This document shows, piece after piece, positions 9,801 through 17,866 of a stretch of 64,000 nucleotides of DNA (position 1 is the stretch's first letter; each line of letters opens with the position of its first letter). Below the pieces are notes generated by a model, which searched no databases, had not been told where the DNA came from, and saw nothing but the letters and a program-made list of their open reading frames with translations. The position numbers and the translations under genes are program-made. Origin of the DNA: Pseudomonas anguilliseptica (GTDB lineage Bacteria; Pseudomonadota; Gammaproteobacteria; Pseudomonadales; Pseudomonadaceae); contig NZ_JAEIOI010000001.1 of assembly GCF_021375795.1 (NCBI RefSeq), positions 1,178,001-1,242,000 of the forward strand, written 5' to 3'.

Positions 9801-10045
9801 CGCATTTCCTTGACCCCTTCTAGGCTGCGCAACTCCTGCTCCAGCGGGCGTACCAGCAGGCGTTCGGCGTCTTCCGGGCTGATGCCTTCGAGGGTTACCG
9901 AAACATAGATGATCGGGATGCTGACATCCGGGTTGGCCTCCTTGGGGATGGCGTAATACGCCGTCAGGCCGCCCAGCATAAGAAATAGCAGCACCAGCAG
10001 GCTGGTGCGGCTGCGATCCAGCGCCGCAGCGATCAGGCCGTGCAT
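6899..10045 (-). CDS. RND family efflux transporter permease (AcrB/HAE type)
   Basis: A 1048-residue inner-membrane pump protein with the two-fold repeated RND layout: TM1 at about residues 12-32, a large periplasmic loop, TM2-6 at about 335-480, a second loop, then a C-terminal TM block. It would use the proton gradient to expel drugs or lipophilic compounds with the adjacent fusion protein. The TM4 motif is GMLVD398-G399-AIVV, so the first of the two usual aspartates is kept and the second is Gly. The TM10 motif is VVN910-NNIIL, with Asn where AcrB has its relay lysine. The TM11 threonine appears to be kept. It starts 1 base after the fusion-protein stop. No outer-membrane factor is encoded nearby, so a shared one would be needed. 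Confidence 0.93.
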   Translation of the reverse strand: MHGLIAAALDRSRTSLLVLLFLMLGGLTAYYAIPKEANPDVSIPIIYVSVTLEGISPEDAERLLVRPLEQELRSLEGVKEMRSMASEGHASVTLEFDAGFNAKLALADVREKVDTARSKLPEEAEEPTVNEVNVALFPVLSIGLSGPIAETELVYIARRLKENVEGIAEVLSVEIGGDREDLLEIVVDPQVLDSYGIDYNELFNLVSRNNRLVAAGSLDTGAGRMSMKVPGVIENLEDVLSMPIKVVGDSVVTFGDVATIHRTFKDPTGYARINGQPAVVLEVSKRSGANIIDTIEQVKALMVKAQPLLPEGLKVSYIMDQSQQVQSMLSDLINNVMAAIVLVLILVVASMGMRSALLVGLTIPGAFLTGILVIWMFGFTLNIVVLFSLILVAGMLVDGAIVVSELADRYLHQGQTPRQAWANAAMRMAWPVISSTATTLVVFLPLLFWPGVVGQFMKYLPATVIVCLLASLAMALVFLPVLGAVTGGQPMPQPTQPGRGAVGYRRLLGTLLKRPGLTLLGMLALIALIYTAYGRFNHGVEFFPEVEPENAQIWLRARGDLSVQEKDALLQQVEKRLLGMSEVKALYARSLAQPDGQLGADVIGTLQFQFIEWHERRSASQILADMSTRTSDIPGIVLEFRKQEEGPSSGKPVKLQVSSMDPAKADQWVEQVRANMQRLGGFKDIEDDRALPGIEWRIKVDREAAARFGADVLSVGNAVQMVTNGLKLATYRPEDATDEVDIRVRLPANWRSLDQLGRLTLNTPAGQIPLSNFVSLQQAPKVGTLRRVDGNRTITLQADIAEGARLDERLQALRKAMGEVPVDVQVKFAGEDADQREAATFLGTAFVVAIFLMFIILVTQFNSIYQSLLVLSAIVLSTAGVLMGLLVNGQSFGIVMVGMGLIALAGIVVNNNIILIDTYNQLRRQGLEPREAALETGSLRLRPVLLTAVTTVLGLVPMVIGVNVDLLTPSLGFGAPSTQWWTQLSSAIAGGLTFATVLTLLLTPCLLVLGSRFERRPPPLESFDDDLLDLPEHLLASATGKVELQRTP

Positions 10046-10046
10046 A

Positions 10047-11129
10047 TCAGCTACCCCCTTTGGCCAGCTGGCTGATCACCTGTTGGCCCGGCTCGACAAA
10101 GCCCTGGCCGAGGGTGATCAAGGCCACCTTGTTGGGCAGGCCGCTGACCCAGGCGCCCTGGTTGTCGACGCTGATCAATTGCACCGGAGTGAACTCTACC
10201 TGTTGCTGTTCATTCACCCACTTGACGCCATGCCGACCGGCTTTATCCAGGCTCAGCAGGGCAGGCGACAGGCGATGCGCCAGGGCTTCACCGGTCTGAA
10301 CATGCAGGGTCGCGCTGGCACCTGCCAGGCGCAGGGCCTGCGGGTTATCGACCTTGACCTCGATGCGGAAACTGCGCGAGCCGGGGTCGGCTGCGGCGGC
10401 GATAAAGTGCAGCTCGCCCTGCAATTCGCGGCCGTCGAGTAGTTCAACCTTAACCGGCTGACCGAGCTTGAGCTGGGTGACTTCCTGCTGGGCGATCTGT
10501 GCGCTGACCTTGAGCTGGCTGATGTCCACCAGGGTCAGCAGGCTTTGCCCGGGCTGGACGAAATCGCCCAGTTCAACCATGCGCTGGTCATACACCCCGG
10601 CAAACGGCGCGCTGATCCGTGTGTTGCGCAGCTGCAGGCGGGCGCTGTCGAGCTCGGCGCGCGCCTTGGCCAGTTCGCTTTCCAGGCGCAGCAGCTCGTT
10701 GGCTGAGATCAGGCTGCGTTCGCGTAGGCGTTTGGCTGCACTCACGTCGCTCTCGCGCTGACGCACGTCGGCCTCGCTGCGCGCCACCTGGGCTGGGCGG
10801 TCATCGGCTGACAGGCTCAGCAGCAGTTGCTCGGCGGCAACGCGGTTGCCCTTGTCCTGATCCAGGCGCGTTACCGTGCCGCTGACCTGTGAGCGCAGCT
10901 CGACCCGGCGCCAGGCTTCAATCTGCCCCTGCACCACGTGCTGGCGCTGCATCGGGCTGGCTTCCAGCCACTGCACTTCAACTTTGCTCAGGCCCTTTTC
11001 TTCCACTGGCGTATCGGCCGTGGCGGTTTCCTGCGTCTTGAACAGCGAGCCGCTGAACAGCCACAACACGAGTAGCAGACTGATGGCGACGGCGATCAAC
11101 CAGGGGCGTTTGGACAGCTGACTGAACAT
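10047..11129 (-). CDS. RND efflux periplasmic adaptor (membrane fusion protein)
   Basis: A 360-residue HlyD/AcrA-type adaptor that bridges the RND pump and an outer-membrane channel. It has one N-terminal membrane anchor (about residues 9-28) and no lipobox cysteine, so it is membrane-anchored rather than a lipoprotein. Next come a barrel-sandwich start (QGQIEAWRRVELRSQVSGTV), a short coiled-coil hairpin rich in Arg/Glu/Leu (about 110-165), the second lipoyl half (RISAPFAGVYDQR) and beta-barrel and membrane-proximal domains. It lies between tetR (5-base gap) and the pump gene (1-base gap) in a three-gene operon. Confidence 0.93.
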   Translation of the reverse strand: MFSQLSKRPWLIAVAISLLLVLWLFSGSLFKTQETATADTPVEEKGLSKVEVQWLEASPMQRQHVVQGQIEAWRRVELRSQVSGTVTRLDQDKGNRVAAEQLLLSLSADDRPAQVARSEADVRQRESDVSAAKRLRERSLISANELLRLESELAKARAELDSARLQLRNTRISAPFAGVYDQRMVELGDFVQPGQSLLTLVDISQLKVSAQIAQQEVTQLKLGQPVKVELLDGRELQGELHFIAAAADPGSRSFRIEVKVDNPQALRLAGASATLHVQTGEALAHRLSPALLSLDKAGRHGVKWVNEQQQVEFTPVQLISVDNQGAWVSGLPNKVALITLGQGFVEPGQQVISQLAKGGS

Positions 11130-11134
11130 GGTGG

Positions 11135-11797
11135 TTACTCGTGGCGATGGGGTTGAGCTAGCAAATCTGCGGCCTGAGTACGCAGGCCGGCAATGATGAA
11201 ATCGGTGACGCGGGCGAAGTACTCATCCAGGGCAATTGGTTCGGCCCAATGGGCGAAGCCGCCGGAGGCGATACGCGCCATCACCCCGTTGACGCAGGCT
11301 TCGACGCCCCACAGCAGGTTCTGACAGTCGCTCTGGCTTAGCGCCTGGTTGTTCAGGGCGACACTGAGCATGTCGCTGAAGAACAGCTGAACTTCGCGCT
11401 CCATATCGAGGAACTGCTGGCGGTACGGGGTTTCCAGGCGCTCCTGAAACTCCGGGCGGTCGCAGTGCAGGCACAGCTGCGCCTGGATCGGGTTGCTCAG
11501 CATCTGCTCGAAGGCGCGACGAATGACCCGGCGCATGGCGTCCTGCGGCGGGCTGGCGGCATGCAGCTGGCGCAGTTCCAGCAGGTTGGCGCGACTGAGG
11601 TCGAGCACCAGACGCGCATACAGTGCTTCCTTGCTGGGGAAGTGCTTGTACACCGTGCCTTTGCCGATGCCAGCGGCGAGCGCCACTTCGGCAATGGTCA
11701 CGCGGTCCCAGGGCTGCTCGGCAAAGAGCTGACGGGCCGCGTCGAGGAGGGCGTTCTCGCGTTGTTCGAAGAGTTGATCTTGGTAGCGCATTGGCAT
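11135..11797 (-). CDS. TetR family repressor of the adjacent RND operon
   Basis: About 220 residues. The N-terminal TetR helix-turn-helix is clear: ALLDAARQLFAEQPWDRVT then IAEVALAAGIGKGTVYKHF. The C-terminal ligand and dimer domain is variable, so the inducer is unknown. It is the first gene of tetR–adaptor–pump and probably represses its own operon. I chose the ATG at 11797 (11791 is equally possible) because upstream in-frame starts at 11824 (ATG) and 11842 (GTG) fall inside the proposed promoter and operators. No good ribosome site is seen before either ATG, so the start is uncertain. Confidence 0.88.
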   Translation of the reverse strand: MPMRYQDQLFEQRENALLDAARQLFAEQPWDRVTIAEVALAAGIGKGTVYKHFPSKEALYARLVLDLSRANLLELRQLHAASPPQDAMRRVIRRAFEQMLSNPIQAQLCLHCDRPEFQERLETPYRQQFLDMEREVQLFFSDMLSVALNNQALSQSDCQNLLWGVEACVNGVMARIASGGFAHWAEPIALDEYFARVTDFIIAGLRTQAADLLAQPHRHE

Positions 11798-11810
11798 TAA
11801 TCGAAGATTG

Positions 11811-11852
11811 TGACCGGCGGTCATCCTATGACTGTTGGTCACGACTGGGCAA
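11811..11852 (-). promoter_or_regulatory. tetR operon promoter with two tandem operator-like dyads
   Basis: On the minus strand a -35-like TTGCCC (11852-11847) and a -10-like TAGGAT (11828-11823) are 18 bases apart. Two 13-bp dyads of the same design, TGACCGGCGGTCA (11811-11823) and TGACTGTTGGTCA (11829-11841), start 18 bases apart. One fills the promoter spacer and the other sits just downstream of the -10. This is the layout expected for TetR autorepression. Binding is inferred, not shown. Confidence 0.65.
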
Positions 11853-11898
11853 GTCGGCAGTTGTAACAGGCTTTGCCGTGGCTTGATGGGGTTGGGTT

Positions 11899-12663
11899 TC
11901 AGGGATGGGGCGGGGTGCTGAACGATTGCCAGAGTTGCGCATAACGGCCGCTGTTTTGCAGCTCGCGCAGGCCTTGATCGAAGAGTTGCTGCAGGCGTTC
12001 GCTTTCGGGCAGTTGGCGGGAGAAGATCAGGTGGTAGTCCCAGGTCTCATAGGTTTGTGTGGTGGTCAGGCGGGCGCGATCCTTGGCGCTGAGCTGATTG
12101 AGCACATAGCTGCCTGAGCCTTTGACGATATCCACCGCATCGATACGCCCGGCGGCCAGCTTGCGCAGGTTGATCAGCTCATCTCCGCTGGCTTCGTACT
12201 GCACCCAGCCGCGCTGCTCGGCTTGTTCCAGCACAGGCTGTTTCGCCGATCCCAGTGGAATGCCGATACGCAGGCCTTTTAGTTGCTCGGCTGCGGCGAG
12301 GCTGCCATCCCAGTCAATCGGCTTGTCGCGGCGGTAGAACAACACCACTTCATCGCGATACACCACGGCGGAAAACAGGCAGTCGGCCTCGCGCTCCGGC
12401 GTGCGCCCCCAGATGGCCGAAGCTTGCCAGCGACCCTGCTTGACCTCCGTGTAGGCGCGCTTCCAGGGGAAGAAGCCGTATTCCACGCTGACGCCCTGGG
12501 TGGCAAAGGCTTCGCTGATCAACTGCGGCACCACGCCATAGTGCGGCAGCGCCGCACCGATAAAGGGCGGCCATTCGCCGATGGCAATGCGGATTTTTTC
12601 CTGGCTATGCAGTGGCTGGCAGAGGCCAGCCCAGAGCAGCAAAACGGAAAGCAAACAACGCAT
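11899..12663 (-). CDS. Orphan periplasmic solute-binding protein (SBP_bac_3-like)
   Basis: A 254-residue protein with a signal peptide (about residues 1-20, MRCLLSVLLLWAGLCQPLHS), followed by the fold of amino-acid-type binding proteins: IRIAIGEWPPF, a PWKRAY segment, SAIWGRTPEREADC and DEVVLFYRRD. No ABC permease or ATPase gene lies nearby, so it may be a stand-alone sensor or binding protein, as many Pseudomonas paralogues are. A similar protein is encoded at 29922-30728 and shares the FYPW/FFPW-type segment. The ligand is not known. It is transcribed in the same direction as tetR and metR but has its own gaps on both sides. Confidence 0.78.
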   Translation of the reverse strand: MRCLLSVLLLWAGLCQPLHSQEKIRIAIGEWPPFIGAALPHYGVVPQLISEAFATQGVSVEYGFFPWKRAYTEVKQGRWQASAIWGRTPEREADCLFSAVVYRDEVVLFYRRDKPIDWDGSLAAAEQLKGLRIGIPLGSAKQPVLEQAEQRGWVQYEASGDELINLRKLAAGRIDAVDIVKGSGSYVLNQLSAKDRARLTTTQTYETWDYHLIFSRQLPESERLQQLFDQGLRELQNSGRYAQLWQSFSTPPHP

Positions 12664-12699
12664 GCAGTGCTCGATATTCAGCTCGCGGGTTATTCGAGT

Positions 12700-13620
12700 T
12701 TAGCCGCGTGCCACACTGACGCCTTCCAGATTGGCGAAGGAGGTGTCCTTGGCGGTCAGCAGAAAGTCACGCATAAACGGCGCATCCAGCATATCGGTGC
12801 GGATGCCGGCGTACAGGGTAGCGAACAGGCCCTTGTCGCCCAGGCGTTTGGCGGTCACGTAGCCGCGCGAGCTGTACTCATGCAGCGCCCAGTTGGGCAG
12901 GCCGCACACGCCACGGCCGCTGGCCACCAACTGCATCATCATCACCGTCAGCTCGGAGGTGCGTACCTGGGCCGGCTCGACATCCGCCGGTTCGAGAAAG
13001 CGGGTGAAGATATCCAGGCGGTCGCGCTCCACCGGGTAGGTGATCAAGGTTTCCGTGGCCAGGTCCTGCGGCTTGATGCACGGTTTGCTCGCCAGCGGAT
13101 GCTGGTTGGCTACCGCCAGCATGGCTTCATAGGTAAACAGCGGCACATAGGTAATACCGGCCAGTTCCAATGGGTCGCTGGTCACCACCAGATCCAGATC
13201 ACCACGCGCCAGCGCCGGCAACGGGGCGAAGGAGAAGCCCGAGGCCAGGTCCAGCTCCACTTCCGGCCAGGCATCGCGGAACTGGTCGATGGTCGGCATC
13301 AGCCACTGGAAGCAGCTGTGGCACTCGATGGCCATATGCAGGCGCCCGGCAGTGCCGCCAGCCAGGCGCGCCAGGTCACGCTCGGCACTGCGTAGCAGCG
13401 GCAATACCGTGTCGGACAGCTGCAACAGGCGCAGGCCGGCGCTGGTGAAGCGCACCGGCTTGGTTTTGCGCACGAACAGCGGCATGCCCAGGCGCTCTTC
13501 CAGCTCCTTGAACTGATGCGACAGCGCCGATTGCGTCAGGTGCAGGCGCTCGGCGGCGTCCACCAGGCTTTCACTTTCGCGCAGGGCGTGCAGGGTTTTC
13601 AGGTGGCGCAATTCGAGCAT
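12700..13620 (-). CDS. metR: LysR-type activator of methionine synthesis, MetR
   Basis: A 306-residue LysR regulator. The N-terminal winged helix is clear (LHALRESESLVDAAERLHLTQSALSHQ, about residues 10-36), followed by a two-lobed ligand domain. The sequence IECHSCFQWLMPTIDQFR is characteristic of MetR, whose co-inducer in the known family is homocysteine. It is divergent from metE with 217 bases between the two starts, the standard metR/metE layout, and should activate metE and possibly repress itself. A candidate binding site lies at 13769-13781. Confidence 0.93.
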   Translation of the reverse strand: MLELRHLKTLHALRESESLVDAAERLHLTQSALSHQFKELEERLGMPLFVRKTKPVRFTSAGLRLLQLSDTVLPLLRSAERDLARLAGGTAGRLHMAIECHSCFQWLMPTIDQFRDAWPEVELDLASGFSFAPLPALARGDLDLVVTSDPLELAGITYVPLFTYEAMLAVANQHPLASKPCIKPQDLATETLITYPVERDRLDIFTRFLEPADVEPAQVRTSELTVMMMQLVASGRGVCGLPNWALHEYSSRGYVTAKRLGDKGLFATLYAGIRTDMLDAPFMRDFLLTAKDTSFANLEGVSVARG

Positions 13621-13653
13621 GGCGGGCCTCAGGTGTCTCGCAGATGTGCTGTG

Positions 13654-13716
13654 TGTAGGAGCGAGCTTGCTCGCGATGCTTTAACGAATCTGATCGTGAG
13701 CAAGCTCGCCCCTACA
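13654..13716. repeat. Paired inverted REP sequences (REPIN-like) between metR and metE
   Basis: The left half reads TGTAGGAGCGAGCTTGCTCG and the right half ends GAGCAAGCTCGCCCCTACA. The two are inverted copies separated by about 20 bases. GAGCGAGCTTGCTCGC is the well-known Pseudomonas REP core. REP pairs are mobilised by RAYT transposases encoded elsewhere; none is in the window. It may form a cruciform or RNA hairpin near the metR start. Confidence 0.85.
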
Positions 13717-13768
13717 GGTAGTTGGCTTAGCAGAACATGAGTAAAACTATAGATCAATACGAATAGAT

Positions 13769-13781
13769 TGAGTTTGTCTCA
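13769..13781. promoter_or_regulatory. Candidate MetR-binding site upstream of metE
   Basis: TGAGTTTGTCTCA is a 13-bp T-N11-A dyad, the LysR-type site length. It differs from the enterobacterial MetR consensus TGAANNTNNTTCA only by the symmetrical change A to G and T to C at the fourth position of each arm. It lies 56 bases before the metE ATG. A looser dyad TCAAT-N8-ATTGA overlaps it on the left. Confidence 0.55.
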
Positions 13782-13837
13782 CGTAGACGGCTTATCGAGA
13801 ATGGCGCCATCTTATTGATCTGTTGGAGCGTTTTGAC

Positions 13838-16126
13838 ATGGCCTTGTCTCATTCCCTGGGGTTCCCCCGTATCGGTCGTGACCGTGAACTGAAAAAAGCC
13901 CTGGAAGCCCATTGGAAGGGCGAACTGGATGATGCTGGCTTGCAAGCAGTGGGCCGCGAGCTGCGCGCCGAGCACTGGCAGCTGCAGAAGGATGCGGGCA
14001 TCGACTTGCTGCCCGTCGGCGACTTCGCCTGGTACGACCAGGTGCTAACCCACTCGTTGACGTTCGGCGTGATCCCTGAGCGCTTCCGCCCGCATACCGG
14101 CAAGCCGACCCTGGATACCCTGTTTGGCATGGCCCGTGGCGTCAGCAACAGTTGTTGTGGCGGGGCTCACGCCCAGGAGATGACCAAGTGGTTCGACACC
14201 AACTACCACTACCTGGTACCTGAATTTACCGCCGATCAGCAGTTCCAGCTGAGCTGGGAACAACTGTTCGAGGAAGTCGAAGAAGCCCAAGGCCTGGGCC
14301 ACCGCGTCAAACCGGTGCTGATCGGCCCGCTGACCTACCTGTGGCTGGGCAAGGCCAAGGGCAGCGAGTTTGATCGTCTCGACTTGTTGGAGCGGCTGCT
14401 GCCGGTCTACGGCGAAATTCTTCAGCGCCTGGCTGCTCAGGGCGTGGAATGGGTGCAGATCGATGAGCCGATTCTGGTGCTGGACCTGCCACAAGCCTGG
14501 AAGAATGCCTTCGAACGTGCCTACAACCTGCTGCAGCGCGAGCCGGGCAAGAAACTCATCGCCACCTATTTTGCCGGCCTGGAGGACAACCTCGGCCTGG
14601 CCGCCAGCCTGCCGGTGGATGGCCTGCATATCGACCTGGTGCGTGCGCCCGAGCAGTTCCCCACCATTCTCGACCGCTTGCCGGCGTACAAGGTGCTGTC
14701 GCTGGGCGTGGTCAACGGCCGCAACGTCTGGCGCACCGACCTGCAGCAAGCCCTGACGGTTCTGCAGCAGGCTCAGGAACGTTTGGGCGAACGTCTGTGG
14801 GTCGCGCCAAGCTGCTCGCTGTTGCACAGCCCGGTCGATCTGAGCCGTGAGGACAAGCTGGATGATGAGCTGAAAAGCTGGCTGGCGTTCGCCGTGCAGA
14901 AGTGCGAGGAGGTCGCACTGCTGACCACCGCCCTGAATGCCCCGCAGGATGCCCAGGTGCAGACCGCACTGTCGCAAAGCCGCGCCGTGCAGGCCAGCCG
15001 AGCGCAATCGCCGCGTATCCACAAACCAGCGGTGCAGGCGCGTTTGGCAGCCATTACCGCTGCCGACAGCCAGCGCCAGTCGCCATTTGCCACGCGCATC
15101 GAACAGCAGCGCAATCGCCTGCAGTTGCCGGTCTTGCCGACCACCACCATCGGCTCGTTTCCGCAGACTGCTGCCATCCGTCTGGCGCGTCAGGCGTTCA
15201 AGGCTGGCAAGCTGTCGGCGGGGGATTACACCGAGGCCATGCACAGCGAAATCCGTCATGCCGTCGAGGTGCAGGAAAACCTCGGCCTGGATGTGCTGGT
15301 GCACGGCGAGGCTGAGCGCAACGACATGGTCGAGTACTTCGCTGAGCAACTTGACGGCTATGCCTTCACCCGCTTTGGCTGGGTGCAGAGTTACGGCTCG
15401 CGCTGCGTCAAACCGGCGGTGATCTACGGCGATCTGAGTCGGCCCAAGGCCATGACCGTGAGCTGGATCGGTTATGCGCAAACCCTTACCCGCAAGGTGA
15501 TGAAGGGCATGCTGACCGGCCCGGTGACCATGCTGATGTGGTCTTTCCCACGTGACGATATTTCCCGTGAGCAGCAGGCGCGCCAACTGGCGCTGGCCAT
15601 TCGTGACGAGGTGGTGGACCTGGAAACGGCCGGGATCAAGATCATCCAGATCGACGAAGCCGCCTTCCGTGAAGGTTTACCGCTGCGCCAGGCGCAGTGG
15701 CAGGGCTACCTGAACTGGGCCACCGAAGCCTTCCGCCTGTGCGCCTCGGGTGTGCGTGACGAAACGCAGATCCACACCCACATGTGCTACAGCGAGTTCA
15801 ACGATGTGATCGAGTCCATCGCCGCCATGGATGCCGACGTGATCACCATCGAAACCTCGCGTTCGGACATGGAGCTGCTGGAGGCCTTCGAGCGCTTCGA
15901 CTACCCCAACGACATTGGTCCCGGCGTGTATGACATCCACTCGCCACGGGTGCCGGACAGCCGGGAGATGGTCAACCTGCTGCGCAAGGCTGCGCAGCGC
16001 ATTCCGCTCGAGCGACTGTGGGTCAACCCGGATTGCGGCCTGAAAACCCGCGCCTGGCCGGAGACCGAAGCGGCGTTGATCAATATGGTGGCGGCGGCTC
16101 GTCAGCTGCGTAGCGAACTGGCCTGA
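13838..16126 (+). CDS. metE: Cobalamin-independent methionine synthase MetE
   Basis: A 762-residue cytosolic enzyme that moves a methyl group from 5-methyltetrahydropteroyl-triglutamate to homocysteine, the last step of methionine synthesis. Two homologous barrel halves are visible (starts at SLGFPRIG and [10 protein letters not shown]). The zinc ligands are present: H648 and C650 in THMCYSEF, the Glu in [10 protein letters not shown], and C733 in NPDCGLK. I chose the ATG at 13838, which has GGAG 9 bases upstream; an in-frame TTG at 13823 adds five residues without support. It is divergent from metR. A loose hairpin just after the stop (about 16145-16188, AGCCCC paired with GGGGCT) may end the transcript. 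Confidence 0.97.
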   Translation: MALSHSLGFPRIGRDRELKKALEAHWKGELDDAGLQAVGRELRAEHWQLQKDAGIDLLPVGDFAWYDQVLTHSLTFGVIPERFRPHTGKPTLDTLFGMARGVSNSCCGGAHAQEMTKWFDTNYHYLVPEFTADQQFQLSWEQLFEEVEEAQGLGHRVKPVLIGPLTYLWLGKAKGSEFDRLDLLERLLPVYGEILQRLAAQGVEWVQIDEPILVLDLPQAWKNAFERAYNLLQREPGKKLIATYFAGLEDNLGLAASLPVDGLHIDLVRAPEQFPTILDRLPAYKVLSLGVVNGRNVWRTDLQQALTVLQQAQERLGERLWVAPSCSLLHSPVDLSREDKLDDELKSWLAFAVQKCEEVALLTTALNAPQDAQVQTALSQSRAVQASRAQSPRIHKPAVQARLAAITAADSQRQSPFATRIEQQRNRLQLPVLPTTTIGSFPQTAAIRLARQAFKAGKLSAGDYTEAMHSEIRHAVEVQENLGLDVLVHGEAERNDMVEYFAEQLDGYAFTRFGWVQSYGSRCVKPAVIYGDLSRPKAMTVSWIGYAQTLTRKVMKGMLTGPVTMLMWSFPRDDISREQQARQLALAIRDEVVDLETAGIKIIQIDEAAFREGLPLRQAQWQGYLNWATEAFRLCASGVRDETQIHTHMCYSEFNDVIESIAAMDADVITIETSRSDMELLEAFERFDYPNDIGPGVYDIHSPRVPDSREMVNLLRKAAQRIPLERLWVNPDCGLKTRAWPETEAALINMVAAARQLRSELA

Positions 16127-16326
16127 TCCGCGTCCTGTTGCGCCTAAAGCCCCTGCCATGGCCCTGATCGGCTGTGGTGGGGGCTTGGTTTTGCTGGCAG
16201 CAAAAATACCGCTCGTCCCCCTTCATCAAACTGTCACGCTTGTGTGGCAGCGCGCTCGTACAAACATCATCACACTCGCGTCTTAATGGGGGGCTGCGTT
16301 CTGCTGTCCCATGGCCGGGTGATGCC

Positions 16327-17316
16327 ATGCGTAATTTGATTATTTTCGTCGCACTGCTGTGCGGCCTGCCGGCTTTTGCCGCACAACCTTGCAGTGTTCA
16401 GGTGCCAACGCTTACCGCCGAGGTCGGCGATGTGCGCCTGGCTTACCAGAGTATCGGGCGTGACGCGGACCCGGCCTTGCTGCTGGTGATGGGCCTGGGT
16501 GGCCAGTTGATCCACTGGCCGGATGAAGTGGTCGAGCGCCTGTGTCAGCAGGGTTTTCGGGTGATTCGCTTCGACAACCGCGATGTCGGCTTGAGCAATT
16601 GGGTCGCTGTGGCACCGGAAATCAACCTGACCTATGAAGCGCTGCGTTATCGCCTGGGGCTGTCGGTGACAGCACCTTACGGCCTGCGTGACATGGCTCG
16701 CGACGCCCTGGGGCTGCTGGATAACCTGAATATCGAGCGCGCCCATGTGCTGGGCGCCAGCATGGGCGGGATGATCGCTCAGCATATGGCCGACCTTGCG
16801 CCTGAGCGGGTGCAAAGCCTGACGTTGGTGATGACCAGCTCCGGTGCCCAGGGCTTGCCGGCGCCTAGCAGCGAATTGTTGAGCTTGCTGGCCCGGCGCG
16901 ACGCGCCCAATCGCACCGTGGCGCTGGAGCAGCAGGCCGATCTGCTGGCGGCGCTGGGCAGCCCGGCAGTCAGTGATGATCGGCAGTTGTTGTTACAGCA
17001 GGCGCAAGTCGCCTTCGACCGCGCCTTCAACCCGGAAGGCGTGCAACGCCAGTTGTTGGCCATTCTCGCCGAACCGAGTCGGGTCGAGCTGCTCAACCGC
17101 TTGCAGGTGCCAACCCTGGTGGTGCATGGCACGGCGGATCCGTTGCTGCCGGTGATGCACGGCGTGCATGTGGCGGCGCATATCAAAGGCAGTGAGCTAC
17201 GCCTGATTCCTGGGCTGGCCCATCGTTTTCAGGATGCGTTCAAGGAACCGTTGCTGGCCGCAGTGCTGCCGCACCTGCAGGCCCATCGTGCGGATGGGCA
17301 GTGGGCGCGGCTTTAA
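16327..17316 (+). CDS. Exported alpha/beta hydrolase
   Basis: A 329-residue protein with a signal peptide (about residues 1-18, ending AFA-AQ) and an alpha/beta-hydrolase fold. The oxyanion segment is [11 protein letters not shown], the nucleophile elbow GASMGG has S145, the acid is the Asp in [10 protein letters not shown] and the histidine is in GLAHRF. It is probably a periplasmic or secreted esterase or lipase; the substrate is unknown. I chose the ATG at 16327 because it begins a clean signal peptide; the open frame further upstream (from 16174) does not look coding. It converges on the DUF1993 gene with a 13-base gap. The 200 bases before it carry no recognised gene. Confidence 0.8.
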   Translation: MRNLIIFVALLCGLPAFAAQPCSVQVPTLTAEVGDVRLAYQSIGRDADPALLLVMGLGGQLIHWPDEVVERLCQQGFRVIRFDNRDVGLSNWVAVAPEINLTYEALRYRLGLSVTAPYGLRDMARDALGLLDNLNIERAHVLGASMGGMIAQHMADLAPERVQSLTLVMTSSGAQGLPAPSSELLSLLARRDAPNRTVALEQQADLLAALGSPAVSDDRQLLLQQAQVAFDRAFNPEGVQRQLLAILAEPSRVELLNRLQVPTLVVHGTADPLLPVMHGVHVAAHIKGSELRLIPGLAHRFQDAFKEPLLAAVLPHLQAHRADGQWARL

Positions 17317-17329
17317 GGCGCAGAGTTAC

Positions 17330-17836
17330 TTAACGAGTGCCGAGGAAGTCGCGTTTGCCGATGCTGACACCGTTGTGGCGCAGGATGGCGTAGGCGGTGG
17401 TGTAGTGGAAATAGAAGTTCGGCATGACGTGGTCGAGCAGGAAGGCCTGGCCCAGGAACTGGGTTTCCTTGTCGCGACGCTTGAGAACCACAGTACGTGC
17501 TTCGCTGCCGTCGATCTGTGCAGCGCTCAGGCTGGCGAGGAAATCCAGGGTCTTGCTGATGCGCGCCTGCAGCTCGGCAAAGCTGGTTTCGTCGTCGGCA
17601 TGGCTCGGTGCGTCGACACCCGCCAGCAGGGCTGCGCCGGCTTTGGCACCATCACAGGCGATCTGCACCTGGCGGCTCAGCGGGAACATGTCGGGGGCCA
17701 GGCGAGCGTTGAGAAATACGCTCTGCTCGATCTTCTTCTCTTCGGCATGGGCGGCGGCGAGGCCGAGGATAGTCGAGAGGTTGTTCAGTTGGCGGGTAAA
17801 CACCGGGATGGATGCTTGGTACATGGACAGGGACAT
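17330..17836 (-). CDS. DUF1993 family protein
   Basis: A 168-residue, mostly helical protein that fits the DUF1993 family (about 170 residues, with conserved segments ARLAPDMFPLSRQ and DHVMPNFYFHYTTAYAILRHNG). No signal peptide or membrane segment is seen. The fold resembles the DinB-type four-helix bundle, but I would not assign a reaction. It is downstream of phaJ1 in the same direction (30-base gap), probably the last gene of the lipase–phaJ1–DUF1993 operon. The same three-gene order with fadD genes is, as I remember, found in P. aeruginosa. Confidence 0.8.
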   Translation of the reverse strand: MSLSMYQASIPVFTRQLNNLSTILGLAAAHAEEKKIEQSVFLNARLAPDMFPLSRQVQIACDGAKAGAALLAGVDAPSHADDETSFAELQARISKTLDFLASLSAAQIDGSEARTVVLKRRDKETQFLGQAFLLDHVMPNFYFHYTTAYAILRHNGVSIGKRDFLGTR

Positions 17837-17866
17837 GGAATTCTCCAGTGAAACAGTAGGGGTGGC

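Noticed and set aside
12283..13395. 370-codon plus-strand frame over the binding-protein and metR genes
   Set aside because: It crosses the 3' end of metR and the 5' end of the binding-protein gene antisense; no motif.
14045..15586. Long (513-codon) antisense frame over metE
   Set aside because: Its length is explained by the codon bias of metE; the His/Gln/Arg/Leu-rich sequence has no domain and no ribosome site.
16174..16326. N-terminal extension of the alpha/beta hydrolase
   Set aside because: The ATG at 16327 begins a clean signal peptide, while the upstream 51 codons contain a cysteine- and basic-rich stretch without features.
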